A stretch of 41,402 nucleotides of DNA from Caldilineaceae bacterium (GCA_020634755.1 JACKBC010000056.1:1-41402); one strand, 5' to 3'; counted from the stretch's first letter, positions 1 to 7,785 are shown. A program made the numbers and translations. Notes: generated from the sequence alone by a model not told the origin.

Positions 1-153
1 TTCATTTGTACCACCAAGCGCTTGCGGAATTATGTGATCAATTTCAAGCGGACCTAGCACGTACTGCTGTTGAGCGAGACAATAGCTGCATCGATTTTGC
101 GCCCATGCTTGGATACGATTCCGCAGCGCGGGTGACATGCGGCGATTGCTCAT
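1..153 (-). CDS. HNH endonuclease, N-terminal part (runs off the window)
   Basis: The first 51 codons are visible. They contain a CxxC zinc knuckle (C22, C25) and the DHIIP core of an HNH nuclease (D39, H40), followed by ALGGTNE, the usual continuation of HNH/McrA-type domains. The catalytic C-terminal part lies beyond base 1. The ATG (151-153) overlaps the stop of the upstream small gene in an ATGA arrangement, which decides the start over a second ATG five codons later. HNH proteins of this kind cut DNA or nick it at a metal site; the target cannot be told from this fragment. Coupling to a ribbon-helix-helix-like partner suggests a nuclease/partner module, which is inference. Confidence 0.85.
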   Translation of the reverse strand, partial: MSNRRMSPALRNRIQAWAQNRCSYCLAQQQYVLGPLEIDHIIPQALGGTNE

Positions 154-533
154 AGATTCAAGGGCGGACGAAGACCACGATGAACAGCTTCGGCAAGCGC
201 TTGCGCTTTGCGCAACAAACCAACCTGATAAATGCGCATTAAATTGGCCAGTTCCACCCGTTCGATTTCAGAAATTGCGCCTGCCTGCTGCTGATCCAGC
301 AATTCACTTAAACGAGCATCTTCATCGCTGCTCATTTGCAGCTCCGCCAAGCGCATGATTTCGCCGTCTGACAATGTATCAATGGCGGGAACTGCACTAC
401 TTCCCTCATCAAGTGGTGGCAAAGAGAGAAACAAGACATCGGCTAATACATCTGTGATGCCACGACTTGTAAGCTGAGCTAGCTGAGAGGCGCGTTGATA
501 CGTTTCATCTGGCAATTCCAATAATACTTGCAT
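150..533 (-). CDS. small ribbon-helix-helix-like protein paired with HNH nuclease
   Basis: A 127-residue protein. The N-terminus (VLLELPDETYQRASQLA) has the strand-plus-two-helices look of ribbon-helix-helix antitoxins. The rest is acidic and helical, with a DEDARLSELLDQQQAG segment. Similar small proteins sit beside HNH nucleases in Cyanobacteria and Chloroflexota from memory; no function is established. A strong Shine-Dalgarno (GGGAGG, 545-550) lies 11 nt before the ATG at 533. A TTG at 539 with 5-nt spacing is an alternative start that would add two residues. The stop overlaps the HNH start by 4 bp, so the two are probably co-translated. A role as antitoxin or DNA-binding partner is inference. 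Confidence 0.75.
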   Translation of the reverse strand: MQVLLELPDETYQRASQLAQLTSRGITDVLADVLFLSLPPLDEGSSAVPAIDTLSDGEIMRLAELQMSSDEDARLSELLDQQQAGAISEIERVELANLMRIYQVGLLRKAQALAEAVHRGLRPPLNL

Positions 534-577
534 ACTCAAATTAACCTCCCTTCCAAAATTTGCCTTGTACTCTTAAG

Positions 578-586
578 ATTATACCA
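578..586 (-). promoter_or_regulatory. extended -10 promoter of the RHH/HNH pair
   Basis: On the minus strand TGGTATAAT reads as an extended -10 (TG-n-TATAAT). The TAA inside it is also the stop codon of the upstream kinase gene. No good -35 is visible 17 bp upstream. Transcription would begin near 571, giving a leader of about 38 nt that contains the GGGAGG ribosome binding site. Confidence 0.45.
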
Positions 587-1166
587 TACGTATCGCATTG
601 AGTAAGGCATCAACGTCAAGGCTGACAAAGTCGGTGGTGTCCAGTTTGATCACATCTCCGCCAATATTCATGGGGGCAAATTTTTCTGAACCAAAAAGCG
701 ATACAAACAGCTCTCGGCTCAGCGAATGATCCACGTGGCCAGGGTGGCGCTCACCGGATTCCACGCGGGCGCAATAGCGTTCATAAAGTACATCTACATC
801 TGCATCGCAATGAATTTGCCGATAGCGGCAATCGTACTTTTCTCGCCACTGTTTAAAGCGCTCGGCATGATGTTGCTCTGTAAAGTTCCCTTCTACCACA
901 AATGAACCACCGCTGTGAATGAGCAGTTCCGTAAAGTGCAACATCACATCCCACGTAACGCTACCCAGCTTTTGGGACCAGGCCCGATCTGAAAAGCCCA
1001 ATCCGTCAAAAAGCATCTCATTAATGCCATCTTTGTATAGAAACGGCCAATCCAGCGCGGTTGCCAATTGTCGAGCCAACGTGGTTTTGCCGGCGGCAGG
1101 CGGACCGGTCACGATGACAACGCGTTGGGGATTTACGATTTCAGATGTACGATTTACGATGGTCAT
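579..1166 (-). CDS. P-loop NTPase/kinase (AAA_33-type)
   Basis: A 195-residue protein with a Walker A motif GPPAAGKTT at residues 21-29 and the compact size of zeta-toxin/gluconate-kinase-like P-loop kinases. The Walker A and the VVEGNFTE segment fit an ATP-dependent small-molecule kinase; the substrate is unknown. The first 14 residues (TIVNRTSEIVNP) are encoded by a dispersed repeat that also occurs in non-coding DNA near 9114 and 9313. The ATG at 1166 is still the only reasonable start before Walker A. The gene starts 20 nt after the dehydratase stop, so it may be cotranscribed with it. Its stop codon lies inside the promoter of the next gene. Confidence 0.8.
   Translation of the reverse strand: MTIVNRTSEIVNPQRVVIVTGPPAAGKTTLARQLATALDWPFLYKDGINEMLFDGLGFSDRAWSQKLGSVTWDVMLHFTELLIHSGGSFVVEGNFTEQHHAERFKQWREKYDCRYRQIHCDADVDVLYERYCARVESGERHPGHVDHSLSRELFVSLFGSEKFAPMNIGGDVIKLDTTDFVSLDVDALLNAIRMV
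1130..1160. repeat. 'GTAAATCGTA' dispersed repeat, copy inside the kinase start
   Basis: GGGATTTACGATTTCAGATG followed by TACGATTTACGA. The core CAGATGTACGATTTACGA (1142-1159) recurs without change at 9114-9131, and an inverted near-copy lies at 9313-9340. Here the repeat is translated as the N-terminus of the kinase. Confidence 0.8.
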
Positions 1167-1186
1167 GCAACTAATCGCCCAATCAA

Positions 1187-3181
1187 CTAACCACCCAACG
1201 CTTTCTTCCCCGCCTCCAGCAGCTCTACAATCCGGTCCACATCATACACGCAGCCGCCCCAGGTGCCGCCGCTGGCGCTTTGCAGCGCGGCCCACAGGCG
1301 CGTATCGTTGGGCAGCCGCTCGTCGGGCGCAATGCCGGGCGTCATGGCGCGAGTTCGCAATACTTCAGCCCCCTTTTCCGCTCCATATTGTTCGCCATTG
1401 TGGCCAACAAGATCAATGCCGCCCGTTAGGTTGATGGTATCCACGGTAATTTGAATCGTGTCGCCCTCACGCACGCGGCCGATGGGACCGCCCGCCAGCG
1501 CTTCCGGTCCCACATGGCCAATACAGGCGCCGGTGCTCACACCGCTAAAACGAGCGTCGGTGACCAGCGCCACCTCTTTGCCCCAGGGCAGATAGCGCAG
1601 CGCCGACGTAAGCTGATAGGTCTCTTCCATGCCGCAGCCCAGCGGACCGCGCCCCACCAGCACAATAATATCGCCCGCCACAATCTGCCGATCGCCCAAC
1701 CCTTTAATGGCCGCAATGGCTTCGCGCTCGCTGGCAAAGACGCGCGCCGGTCCCACTTTGCGATAGACGCCATCGGCATCAATCACGCTGGGATCGATGG
1801 ACGTGCTTTTGATAACCGAGCCCTCGGGCGCCAGATTGCCGGTGGGGAAGGTGACCGTGCTGGTCAGCCCGCGTGCGTGCGCCCGCTCGGCGCTCATAAT
1901 CACATCGTCCGGGTCGACGCCGTCGCGTTCAAAAAGCAGATCGCGCACGCGCTGGCGACGCTCGCTGCGCTCCCATTCCTCCAGCAGATCACCCAGCGGT
2001 CGGGCGTGTACGGTCAGCGCATCCAGCCGCAGCAAATTGAGATCGCGCAGGTGCAGCATGGCTTCGGGTACGCCGCCAGCCAGGAAAGCCTGCACGGTGA
2101 CGTGTCCACGGGGCCCATTCGGCAGCACGTCCACCAGGCGTGGCGTGGCGTGGTTGATGCGCTCCCAATCGGCCACGGTAGGGCGGGGCATTCCGGCGGA
2201 ATGGGCCACCGCCGGAATGTGCAGCAGCAGATTGGTGCTGCCGCCAAACGCGGCATGAACGACCATGGCGTTGTGCAGTGCGTCTTCAGTCAGCACGTCT
2301 TTGGTGGTGAGACCGCGCGCTTCCAGATGAACGAGTGCTTGGGCCGAGCGCCGCGCCAGATCCAGCCAAATGGGCTGGCCCGAAGGAGCCAACGCCGAAT
2401 GGACCAGGGCCATCCCCAGCGCTTCCGCCACGACCTGGCTGGTGCCCGCCGTGCCGAGAAATTGGCAACCGCCACCCGGCGATGCGCAGGCCTTGCAGCC
2501 CAGTTCGGCGGCCTCTTCAATGCTGATTTCGCCCTGAGCAAAGCGAGCGCCAATGGTTTGCACTTTGCCGGCGTCCTCGCCATATTCGGGCGGCAGCGTG
2601 ACGCCGCCGGGCACGAGAATGGTGGGCAGGTCGTGCATGGCGGCCATGGCCAACATCATGGCGGGCAACCCTTTGTCGCACGTGCCCACGCCCATGACGC
2701 CGCGGCGGGTGGGCAGCGAACGGATCAAGCGGCGCAGCACCACGGCGGCGTCGTTGCGATAGGGCAGGCTGTCCATCATGCCGGTGGTGCCTTGCGAACG
2801 ACCGTCGCACGGGTCGCTGACAAAGCCGGCAAAGGGGATGGTATCCAAGTTGCTGAATTCACGGGCCGCGGCCTGCATGAGCAGCCCCACTTCCCAATGG
2901 CCGGTGTGATAGCCCAGCGCAATGGGCGATCCATCGGGGGCGCGGATGCCGCCCTGCGTGCTCAAAATGAGAAACTCTTTGGCGCGTAGCCGGCGTGGAC
3001 TCCAGCCCATGCCCACATTTTGGCTCCAGCCAAACAGGTCACCGCTGGGCGCGTTGAGCAGGAAATCTTCGTCAAAGGGCAGGCTGCCTTCGGGGCCGGG
3101 CGCATTGGTGTGAATCTGGTAGATTTCAGGATTTTCCACATCTACAGCGACAGCATGATTGGGTTGAGATGAAGTAGACAT
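1187..3181 (-). CDS. yjhG: IlvD/Edd-family dehydratase, YjhG/YagF (D-xylonate dehydratase) type
   Basis: A 664-residue protein that aligns along its length, from memory, with the E. coli YjhG/YagF subgroup of the dihydroxy-acid dehydratase/6-phosphogluconate dehydratase family (about 655 aa). It has the subgroup's PSGDLFG and GMGWSP opening (residues 45-62), SDPCDGR (C125), GTCDKGLP (C168), and CKACASPGGGCQFLGTAGTS (C229, C232, C239), plus the FSGVSTGACIGHVGPEA block near the C-terminus. The cysteines would bind an Fe-S cluster. The expected reaction is dehydration of a sugar acid such as D-xylonate to the 2-keto-3-deoxy acid. No other sugar-acid gene lies next to it, so the substrate is inferred from the subfamily. 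An AGGAAAC ribosome binding site precedes the ATG at 3181. A TATAAT at 3222-3227 on the same strand may be the -10. Confidence 0.9.
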   Translation of the reverse strand: MSTSSQPNHAVAVDVENPEIYQIHTNAPGPEGSLPFDEDFLLNAPSGDLFGWSQNVGMGWSPRRLRAKEFLILSTQGGIRAPDGSPIALGYHTGHWEVGLLMQAAAREFSNLDTIPFAGFVSDPCDGRSQGTTGMMDSLPYRNDAAVVLRRLIRSLPTRRGVMGVGTCDKGLPAMMLAMAAMHDLPTILVPGGVTLPPEYGEDAGKVQTIGARFAQGEISIEEAAELGCKACASPGGGCQFLGTAGTSQVVAEALGMALVHSALAPSGQPIWLDLARRSAQALVHLEARGLTTKDVLTEDALHNAMVVHAAFGGSTNLLLHIPAVAHSAGMPRPTVADWERINHATPRLVDVLPNGPRGHVTVQAFLAGGVPEAMLHLRDLNLLRLDALTVHARPLGDLLEEWERSERRQRVRDLLFERDGVDPDDVIMSAERAHARGLTSTVTFPTGNLAPEGSVIKSTSIDPSVIDADGVYRKVGPARVFASEREAIAAIKGLGDRQIVAGDIIVLVGRGPLGCGMEETYQLTSALRYLPWGKEVALVTDARFSGVSTGACIGHVGPEALAGGPIGRVREGDTIQITVDTINLTGGIDLVGHNGEQYGAEKGAEVLRTRAMTPGIAPDERLPNDTRLWAALQSASGGTWGGCVYDVDRIVELLEAGKKALGG

Positions 3182-3304
3182 TACTGGTTAGTTTCCTTTT
3201 GCTGCGAAAAAATGAAATTGGATTATACTCGCGCGTAACGAGTGGACGGATTTGACGTCTTGGTATGGTGATTACTTGTACAATTTTGTTCTGGGAGAAT
3301 GAAA

Positions 3305-4816
3305 ATGCTCAAATTGCTGCACCCGAAAATCCCGTGGTTGATTTTGATTATGTTGATTTTGCCCCTTTGCCTGAACATAAAATCGGCGGCTGCCCAAGAG
3401 ACCATGGGAACCGCCCCCGACGCAGTGAGTGCACCGCTGGCCGATTATGATTGCAACCAAGTGAGCGAGATTCCGGTGGATGAATGCCGGGCGCTGGTTG
3501 CCATTTTTCTAGACAATCCAGGCGCAGACTGGGCGGGCGCGGGCTGGCTGGACAATTTTCTGCCCTGCACTTGGCAAGGCGTGACATGTGAGGCCGGTCA
3601 CGTAAGCGTGCTTTCGATTCAACGTGGCTTAACCAGCGCGCCCGACGAATTGGCGCTGCTGACCAGCTTAACCAATCTGGACCTTTCAAAAAATGTGCTG
3701 ACGCGCGTACCCGCCGAAATGAGCGCCCTGGTCAATCTGCGCGAGCTGGACATCTGCCAAAATCAGCTGACCACGCTGCCTTCCAGCCTGCGCAATCTGA
3801 CCGAATTGCGCGATTTGGATCTGTCTGAAAACGCGCTGACCAGCATCCCCAACGACTTTGGCGCATTGGAAAATCTGACCCGGCTCGATCTGCGCCACAA
3901 CCAGCTGACCAGCACGCCCGAAAATCTGGGCAAAATGACCCGGCTGCGCAAGCTCTATTTGAGCCATAATCAGCTCACCAGCGTGCGCAGCGAGGAGCTG
4001 GAGCCACTGGTGGATCTGGAAGAGCTGTCGGTGGCGGGCAATCAGTTGGAAAAGCTGCCCACTTCTTTGCGCGTGTTGACCAAGCTGCAAACATTAGATG
4101 CATCGGACAATCTGTTGGTTAAGCTGCAAGATTCGGCGCTGATTAGCATGACGGCGCTGATCAATTTGGATGTGTCGGGCAATCAGCTCACCTATATTCC
4201 CGACGAGTTTGTACATTTGGTCAACCTGCAAACGTTGAATTATGCAAACAACCAGTTGACCAAGGTGGCCAACGAACTGGGCGTTTTGACCAAGTTGACC
4301 ACGTTGGACCTGTCCAACAATCCGCAACTGGATGATATGATTCCGAGTTCATTTGTAAATCTACCGCTGGCTAGCTTCAATTTTACCAAAACCCAGCTAT
4401 GTGAACCAGTTGATGCCCCTTTTCAGAGCTGGATTAACGCCATTGGCACTTTGACGCGCAGCGGGCATACTTGCAACGAGCAAGTAATCGATTTTGCCGA
4501 AGGGGCGCCGGGCAGCTTCTTTACGGTGGTGGGGCATAATTTTGTCGCCGACAGCACGGTGGCCATCGCCGTAAATGGGCTGCACCTGGGCGATGTGCAG
4601 GTGAACGCCAGCGGCGATTATACATTTACCCTGAGCACGGCTGAGGCCTCTCCGGGTAGCTACACGGTAACCACCGACGTGGGGGATGGCGCGTGGACAT
4701 CTTTTGGGTTGCGCAGCGCGGCGCCGCGGCAAGGACAACCGAGCACGGCAATCACATTTGAGGTGCCGGCGGGCATTGCAACTCGGCCCCTTTATCTGCC
4801 CTTTGTGGCGCGCTAA
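3305..4816 (+). CDS. secreted leucine-rich-repeat protein
   Basis: An exported protein of about 503 residues. It opens with a basic then hydrophobic signal peptide (IPWLILIMLILPLCLNI) cleaved probably after AAAQ. Next is a cysteine-paired cap (LDNFLPCTWQGVTCEAG) resembling the plant-type LRRNT_2 cap, then about ten LRRs of the L..L..L.L..N.LT..P form from near residue 90 to 360. A short beta domain with GSFFTVVGHNF follows. The protein ends in RPLYLPFVAR, a C-terminal pattern I associate with Chloroflexota exported proteins. GGGAG (3293-3297) lies 7 nt before the ATG at 3305 and only 1 nt before an in-frame ATG at 3299, so 3305 is preferred. A role in adhesion or protein binding at the cell surface is inference. 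Confidence 0.88.
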   Translation: MLKLLHPKIPWLILIMLILPLCLNIKSAAAQETMGTAPDAVSAPLADYDCNQVSEIPVDECRALVAIFLDNPGADWAGAGWLDNFLPCTWQGVTCEAGHVSVLSIQRGLTSAPDELALLTSLTNLDLSKNVLTRVPAEMSALVNLRELDICQNQLTTLPSSLRNLTELRDLDLSENALTSIPNDFGALENLTRLDLRHNQLTSTPENLGKMTRLRKLYLSHNQLTSVRSEELEPLVDLEELSVAGNQLEKLPTSLRVLTKLQTLDASDNLLVKLQDSALISMTALINLDVSGNQLTYIPDEFVHLVNLQTLNYANNQLTKVANELGVLTKLTTLDLSNNPQLDDMIPSSFVNLPLASFNFTKTQLCEPVDAPFQSWINAIGTLTRSGHTCNEQVIDFAEGAPGSFFTVVGHNFVADSTVAIAVNGLHLGDVQVNASGDYTFTLSTAEASPGSYTVTTDVGDGAWTSFGLRSAAPRQGQPSTAITFEVPAGIATRPLYLPFVAR

Positions 4817-4890
4817 GTACAGACAACAAAGTTGTCATCCCACAACATACATTTGCTTGTACGCAATGTCATTGAGGTAAGGCTGCTTTC

Positions 4891-4954
4891 AGTGCGACGC
4901 ACGGTATGCCACGCGCATGCGAGGACCAAAATGGCGGACACCGTGCGACGCACT
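4891..4954 (+). terminator. inverted repeat in the LRR/SBP convergent gap
   Basis: AGTGCGACGCACGGT (4891-4905) and ACCGTGCGACGCACT (4940-4954) form a 15-bp inverted repeat with one central mismatch, followed by TTT. Each arm is itself nearly palindromic. It lies between convergent genes, so it could end transcription, although the loop is long (34 nt). A smaller perfect hairpin GACAAC-AAA-GTTGTC is at 4822-4836. The rest of 4817-5104 holds nothing I recognise. Confidence 0.4.
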
Positions 4955-5104
4955 TTTCGCTCACTTTATGACATTGTGTTTGTACTTAGCGTTGGTGCTG
5001 CCATCTATGCCGCATAAGCTGCACCTACGGCTTGTCGGCAGAGAAATGTATGCGCATGAGATGGAGCTTTACCTGGAACTGGTACGTTCCCGTCATATGC
5101 ACTT

Positions 5105-6076
5105 TTAGCGCAGCCATTGGATGGTCAACCCTTGCAGCGTACCATCTGCGGATAACGCTTGCAGGGCGTCGGCAATTTCCTGTTGCAAAACGGGCGCGGT
5201 GATCGGCGATGCAATGACATATGGATTTGCCTCCAGCGCCGGGCCAACCGCGCTGATGGCTGCACCCTGTCCCTGCATGGTGAGCAGCGTAATGTTATCA
5301 ACCAGGAGCGCATCGATGCTGGCGTCCGTTAACAGGGCGCTGACCGCTTCTTCGGGCGTTGAAAAAGGCTGGAGTTCAATGGTGGCTGCGGCCTGCTGCA
5401 AACGGCGACCCACCATATCACCGGCGCTGCCCCATTCTACGGCCAGGCGCTGGTTGGCCAGCAGCGCGCTAAATTGTTCCACCTCCACAATGGATTGGCT
5501 GAGCAGCGGAGAATCCGCACGCACCACCAGGCGAATGCCCGCTTCAAAATAGGGCGGCGAATAGCGCACGTTCTGCGTGGCGCGCGGATCATAGGGCAGC
5601 GCGCTGACTATGCTGTCGATCTGGCCGGTTTGCAGCGCGTCCAGCAGGCTGTCGAAGCCAATGGGCACCAGCTCCAGCCGCAAATTCCAGCGTGCGGCCA
5701 TGGCGCGCGCCAGCTCAACATCGTACCCTGCCATTTGGCCATGCTCATCCAGCAACTCAAAAGGGGGAAAGCTGGGATCCATGCCCACGCGCCACGAACC
5801 GCGCTGCTGCATGGCGCGCCAAGTGGGGTCGGTGGGCGTAAAGATGCCGCCACCCACCACAAAAGAGGCAATAATGGCCGCGCCAAAAACGGCCAGAATG
5901 GCGCAGGCGATGACGCGGATGGGGTTGGCGGTGAATTGGAGTAAGGTATTTCGGGTAAACAAGGAGTTGTTTCCGTTAATATTATTGCGTGGTGCCTGTA
6001 CCGATTCAAAAAGTTGTTGTGCTGCAAGTTTCAAGATTTGTGGATCGTGTATCTTTATCCGTTGTTCTGGGTCCAC
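5105..6076 (-). CDS. membrane-anchored amino-acid-type solute-binding protein (SBP_bac_3)
   Basis: A 323-residue protein. A cytoplasmic N-tail of about 55 residues precedes one membrane segment (VIACAILAVFGAAIIASFVV). The rest is a periplasmic-binding domain of the GlnH/HisJ type: WRVGMDPSFPPFELLDEHGQ, GYDVELARAMAARW, and FDSLLDALQTGQIDSIVSAL followed by RYSPPYFEAG. Such domains bind amino acids or other small polar ligands. No ABC permease or ATPase lies nearby, so it may serve a distant transporter or act as a sensor. The start is a GTG at 6076. The long leader before the membrane segment is unusual, and an internal TTG start nearer the membrane segment is possible. Confidence 0.8.
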   Translation of the reverse strand: MDPEQRIKIHDPQILKLAAQQLFESVQAPRNNINGNNSLFTRNTLLQFTANPIRVIACAILAVFGAAIIASFVVGGGIFTPTDPTWRAMQQRGSWRVGMDPSFPPFELLDEHGQMAGYDVELARAMAARWNLRLELVPIGFDSLLDALQTGQIDSIVSALPYDPRATQNVRYSPPYFEAGIRLVVRADSPLLSQSIVEVEQFSALLANQRLAVEWGSAGDMVGRRLQQAAATIELQPFSTPEEAVSALLTDASIDALLVDNITLLTMQGQGAAISAVGPALEANPYVIASPITAPVLQQEIADALQALSADGTLQGLTIQWLR

Positions 6077-6105
6077 GAGACCGCTCTACCCATCACTGAA
6101 TAGAT

Positions 6106-6125
6106 GGCGATTTGAGAAAATCGCC
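6106..6125. repeat. GGCGATTT hairpin
   Basis: GGCGATTT-GAGA-AAATCGCC is a perfect 8-bp stem with a 4-nt loop, between the glycoside hydrolase stop and the binding-protein start. It lacks a T-tract, so it is more likely a REP-type element than a classic terminator. Confidence 0.6.
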
Positions 6126-6157
6126 CTACGAAATATGTTCTTGTGATCAAACCAGGA

Positions 6158-6187
6158 TCTCAACCAGTACACGCCCCACGCATCACG
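6158..6187. repeat. 'CAACCAGTAYRCG' dispersed repeat, copy 1
   Basis: TCTCAACCAGTACACGCC and the following 12 bases match 22719-22748 at about 24 of 30 positions by hand alignment. A shorter relative (CAACCGGTACACGCAACA) is near 22785. Confidence 0.55.
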
Positions 6188-6194
6188 TTCTTTA

Positions 6195-7331
6195 TTATTC
6201 CCCTGCCGCGTACTTCGCCACTTCACTATAAATCGGCTTTGGTTCAAAGTCCGTGCGCACAAAGGTAAAGTAATCTTGATAGCTCTTGGCATCCCAAGGG
6301 TAGCGGAAGGCCCAAAAAGCCACGGCTTCCATCCACGGCCACTCTTGCTGGGCAACTTCATAGGCGCGGATGGTGTATTCAATGCGCTGGCCGGGCCGCA
6401 CGGCGCGCGTCCAGCGTGGGTGGTCGTTCCAGCCGCCCTCGGTGATCATGGCCGACTTGGCGGCATCTCCATTTTCCACCATGATGGCGCGCAGCAATTC
6501 GCTGCGCCGCAGGTTGACCACGTCCGGCGCCGGCGGATCGTCTGGCGCCGAGTGCCAGCCATATGCGTGAATGGCCAGAGCGTCAAAATAGGGGGCCGCG
6601 TCCGCATCATACATGCGCTGTAGGAAATCCAGATCGTTCATGCCGTTTGGGTCACCCGGTAGCGCCAACGTGGGCGCCAGCGCGCCGGCCAGCACCTGCA
6701 CATTGGGATTTGCCGCTTTGATCATGGGGTACACCACCTGCAACATGCGCACATACTTCGCTGGGTCGACCGGCTGAAAGCCCCATTCCAGGCTCAGATT
6801 GGGCTCATTCCAGATGATGATATAGCCTACCTGCTCCTGATAACGGGCGGCAAACTCTGCGGCATAACGGCCAAATGCTTCAAAATTTTCCTCATCCAAA
6901 TAGAGCGGCGTGGTCTCTGGTGGGCGCGCCCATTCGGGCACAAAACCCAAGCGCGCCACAATCTTCAGCCCTTGATGATGCGCGTGCTGGATGACCATGT
7001 CGCTATGTTTCCACTTAAAAACGCCCGGCTCGCGTTCCACATAGGCCCAGGGAAAATATTCGACAATCCACGATGCGCCCATCTCGCGCACCATCTCCAG
7101 GCTCTGCTTGATCTTAGCTTCTTCAACTTCGTCGGTCAGCCGGGTGTGAATGCCCATTTTGGAATTTATGCTGACCACCTGGCGCGGCGGCCCCAGCATT
7201 AAAGAATCGTTGGCGAGCAAGCGCGATAGAAGGGAAGCGCTAGACACCACGATGACCGTGACAATCAGCAGCGCCACCGGCGGTTTCTCTGTCAGCAGCC
7301 GTCGAATGTGGGCAAACCAGTCTGCAATCAT
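6195..7331 (-). CDS. membrane-anchored glycoside hydrolase (GH39/GH5-like TIM barrel)
   Basis: A 378-residue protein with an N-terminal signal anchor (residues 18-40, rich in V, I and L) and a clan GH-A barrel. IIIWNEPN carries the likely acid/base E176, MITEGGWND the likely nucleophile E298, and WAYVEREPGVFKW matches the family's early strand. It should retain and hydrolyse beta-glycosidic bonds outside the membrane; the substrate cannot be read from sequence. An extended -10 (TGATATAGT) ends 6 nt before the ATG, so the message is probably leaderless. No Shine-Dalgarno is seen. It is read in the same direction as the solute-binding protein downstream, but a repeat-filled gap of 118 nt separates them. 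Confidence 0.82.
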   Translation of the reverse strand: MIADWFAHIRRLLTEKPPVALLIVTVIVVSSASLLSRLLANDSLMLGPPRQVVSINSKMGIHTRLTDEVEEAKIKQSLEMVREMGASWIVEYFPWAYVEREPGVFKWKHSDMVIQHAHHQGLKIVARLGFVPEWARPPETTPLYLDEENFEAFGRYAAEFAARYQEQVGYIIIWNEPNLSLEWGFQPVDPAKYVRMLQVVYPMIKAANPNVQVLAGALAPTLALPGDPNGMNDLDFLQRMYDADAAPYFDALAIHAYGWHSAPDDPPAPDVVNLRRSELLRAIMVENGDAAKSAMITEGGWNDHPRWTRAVRPGQRIEYTIRAYEVAQQEWPWMEAVAFWAFRYPWDAKSYQDYFTFVRTDFEPKPIYSEVAKYAAGE

Positions 7332-7337
7332 GTGTTG

Positions 7338-7346
7338 ACTATATCA
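7338..7346 (-). promoter_or_regulatory. extended -10 promoter of the glycoside hydrolase
   Basis: TGATATAGT on the minus strand has the extended -10 form TG-n-TATAnT. Its last base is 6 nt from the ATG at 7331, which puts the expected transcription start at or beside the A of the start codon. Confidence 0.45.
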
Positions 7347-7511
7347 CAGAAAGATGGGAATGCAAGAGGCGCAAAGGGGGCAAGGAAGGCTCAGGGCCGC
7401 GTAGAATGTTTGCGTGCTGGTATGATCGATGCGCAGCGCCGCACTCTGCGTATCCTGGCATTAATTTTTCGCCGGTCCAGAGCGGGCAATTGTGTTGATG
7501 ATCCTCTGCCG

Positions 7512-7520
7512 TGCTATAAT
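7512..7520 (+). promoter_or_regulatory. extended -10 (TGCTATAAT) upstream of the M50 protease
   Basis: TGCTATAAT is a full extended -10 on the plus strand in the 476-nt gap before the protease gene. No clear -35 is present. A transcript from here would have a leader of about 280 nt that contains the repeat elements at 7625 and 7710. Confidence 0.4.
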
Positions 7521-7624
7521 CTTTTCGCATTCGTCCTGATGTTTTTCATTCTTATATTGTACCTATTCAGCCGTCCCCTGAGCGCCCAACTTGTTGGGAC
7601 CGCTTGAGACGACGAAGGGGACAC

Positions 7625-7645
7625 GGGCTTCGACAAGCTCAGCCC
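7625..7645. repeat. REP-like element GGCTTCGACAAGCTCAGCC, copy 1
   Basis: The 21-bp imperfect palindrome has GGGCT/AGCCC arms around CTTCGACAAGCTC. A one-base variant in the opposite orientation is at 17914-17932. I recall this motif as widespread in several bacterial phyla, which is memory and not shown here. Confidence 0.65.
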
Positions 7646-7709
7646 TCGAGTGGCCTGAATAGTTACATTATATTTGTTGAGATAGAATTCTATAGACATA
7701 ACTTTAGCA

Positions 7710-7785
7710 CTTACGCGAGCTCAGCGGGAAAACTGCCAAGTCAGCCATGCTGTTCGCGTCTGGCGGTCCACTGGCGCTGCGTAAG
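7710..7785. repeat. TTACGC-bounded miniature element, copy 1
   Basis: A 76-bp stretch begins CTTACGC and ends GCGTAAG. Read on the minus strand it starts CTTACGCAGCGCCAG, which is shared with the element at 9166. It lies just before the ribosome binding site of the M50 protease. Together with the REP-like motif and the extended -10 it is all I see in the 7332-7807 gap. Confidence 0.6.

Noticed and set aside
1451..2989. Plus-strand open frame of 512 codons opposite the dehydratase
   Set aside because: It is a shadow of the yjhG-type gene. The translation is rich in H, R, A and Q with no recognisable domain, while the minus strand is a full-length family match.
4832..5017. Short plus-strand frame in the LRR/SBP gap
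   Set aside because: There is no ribosome binding site or recognisable product, and it spans the inverted repeat at 4891-4954.
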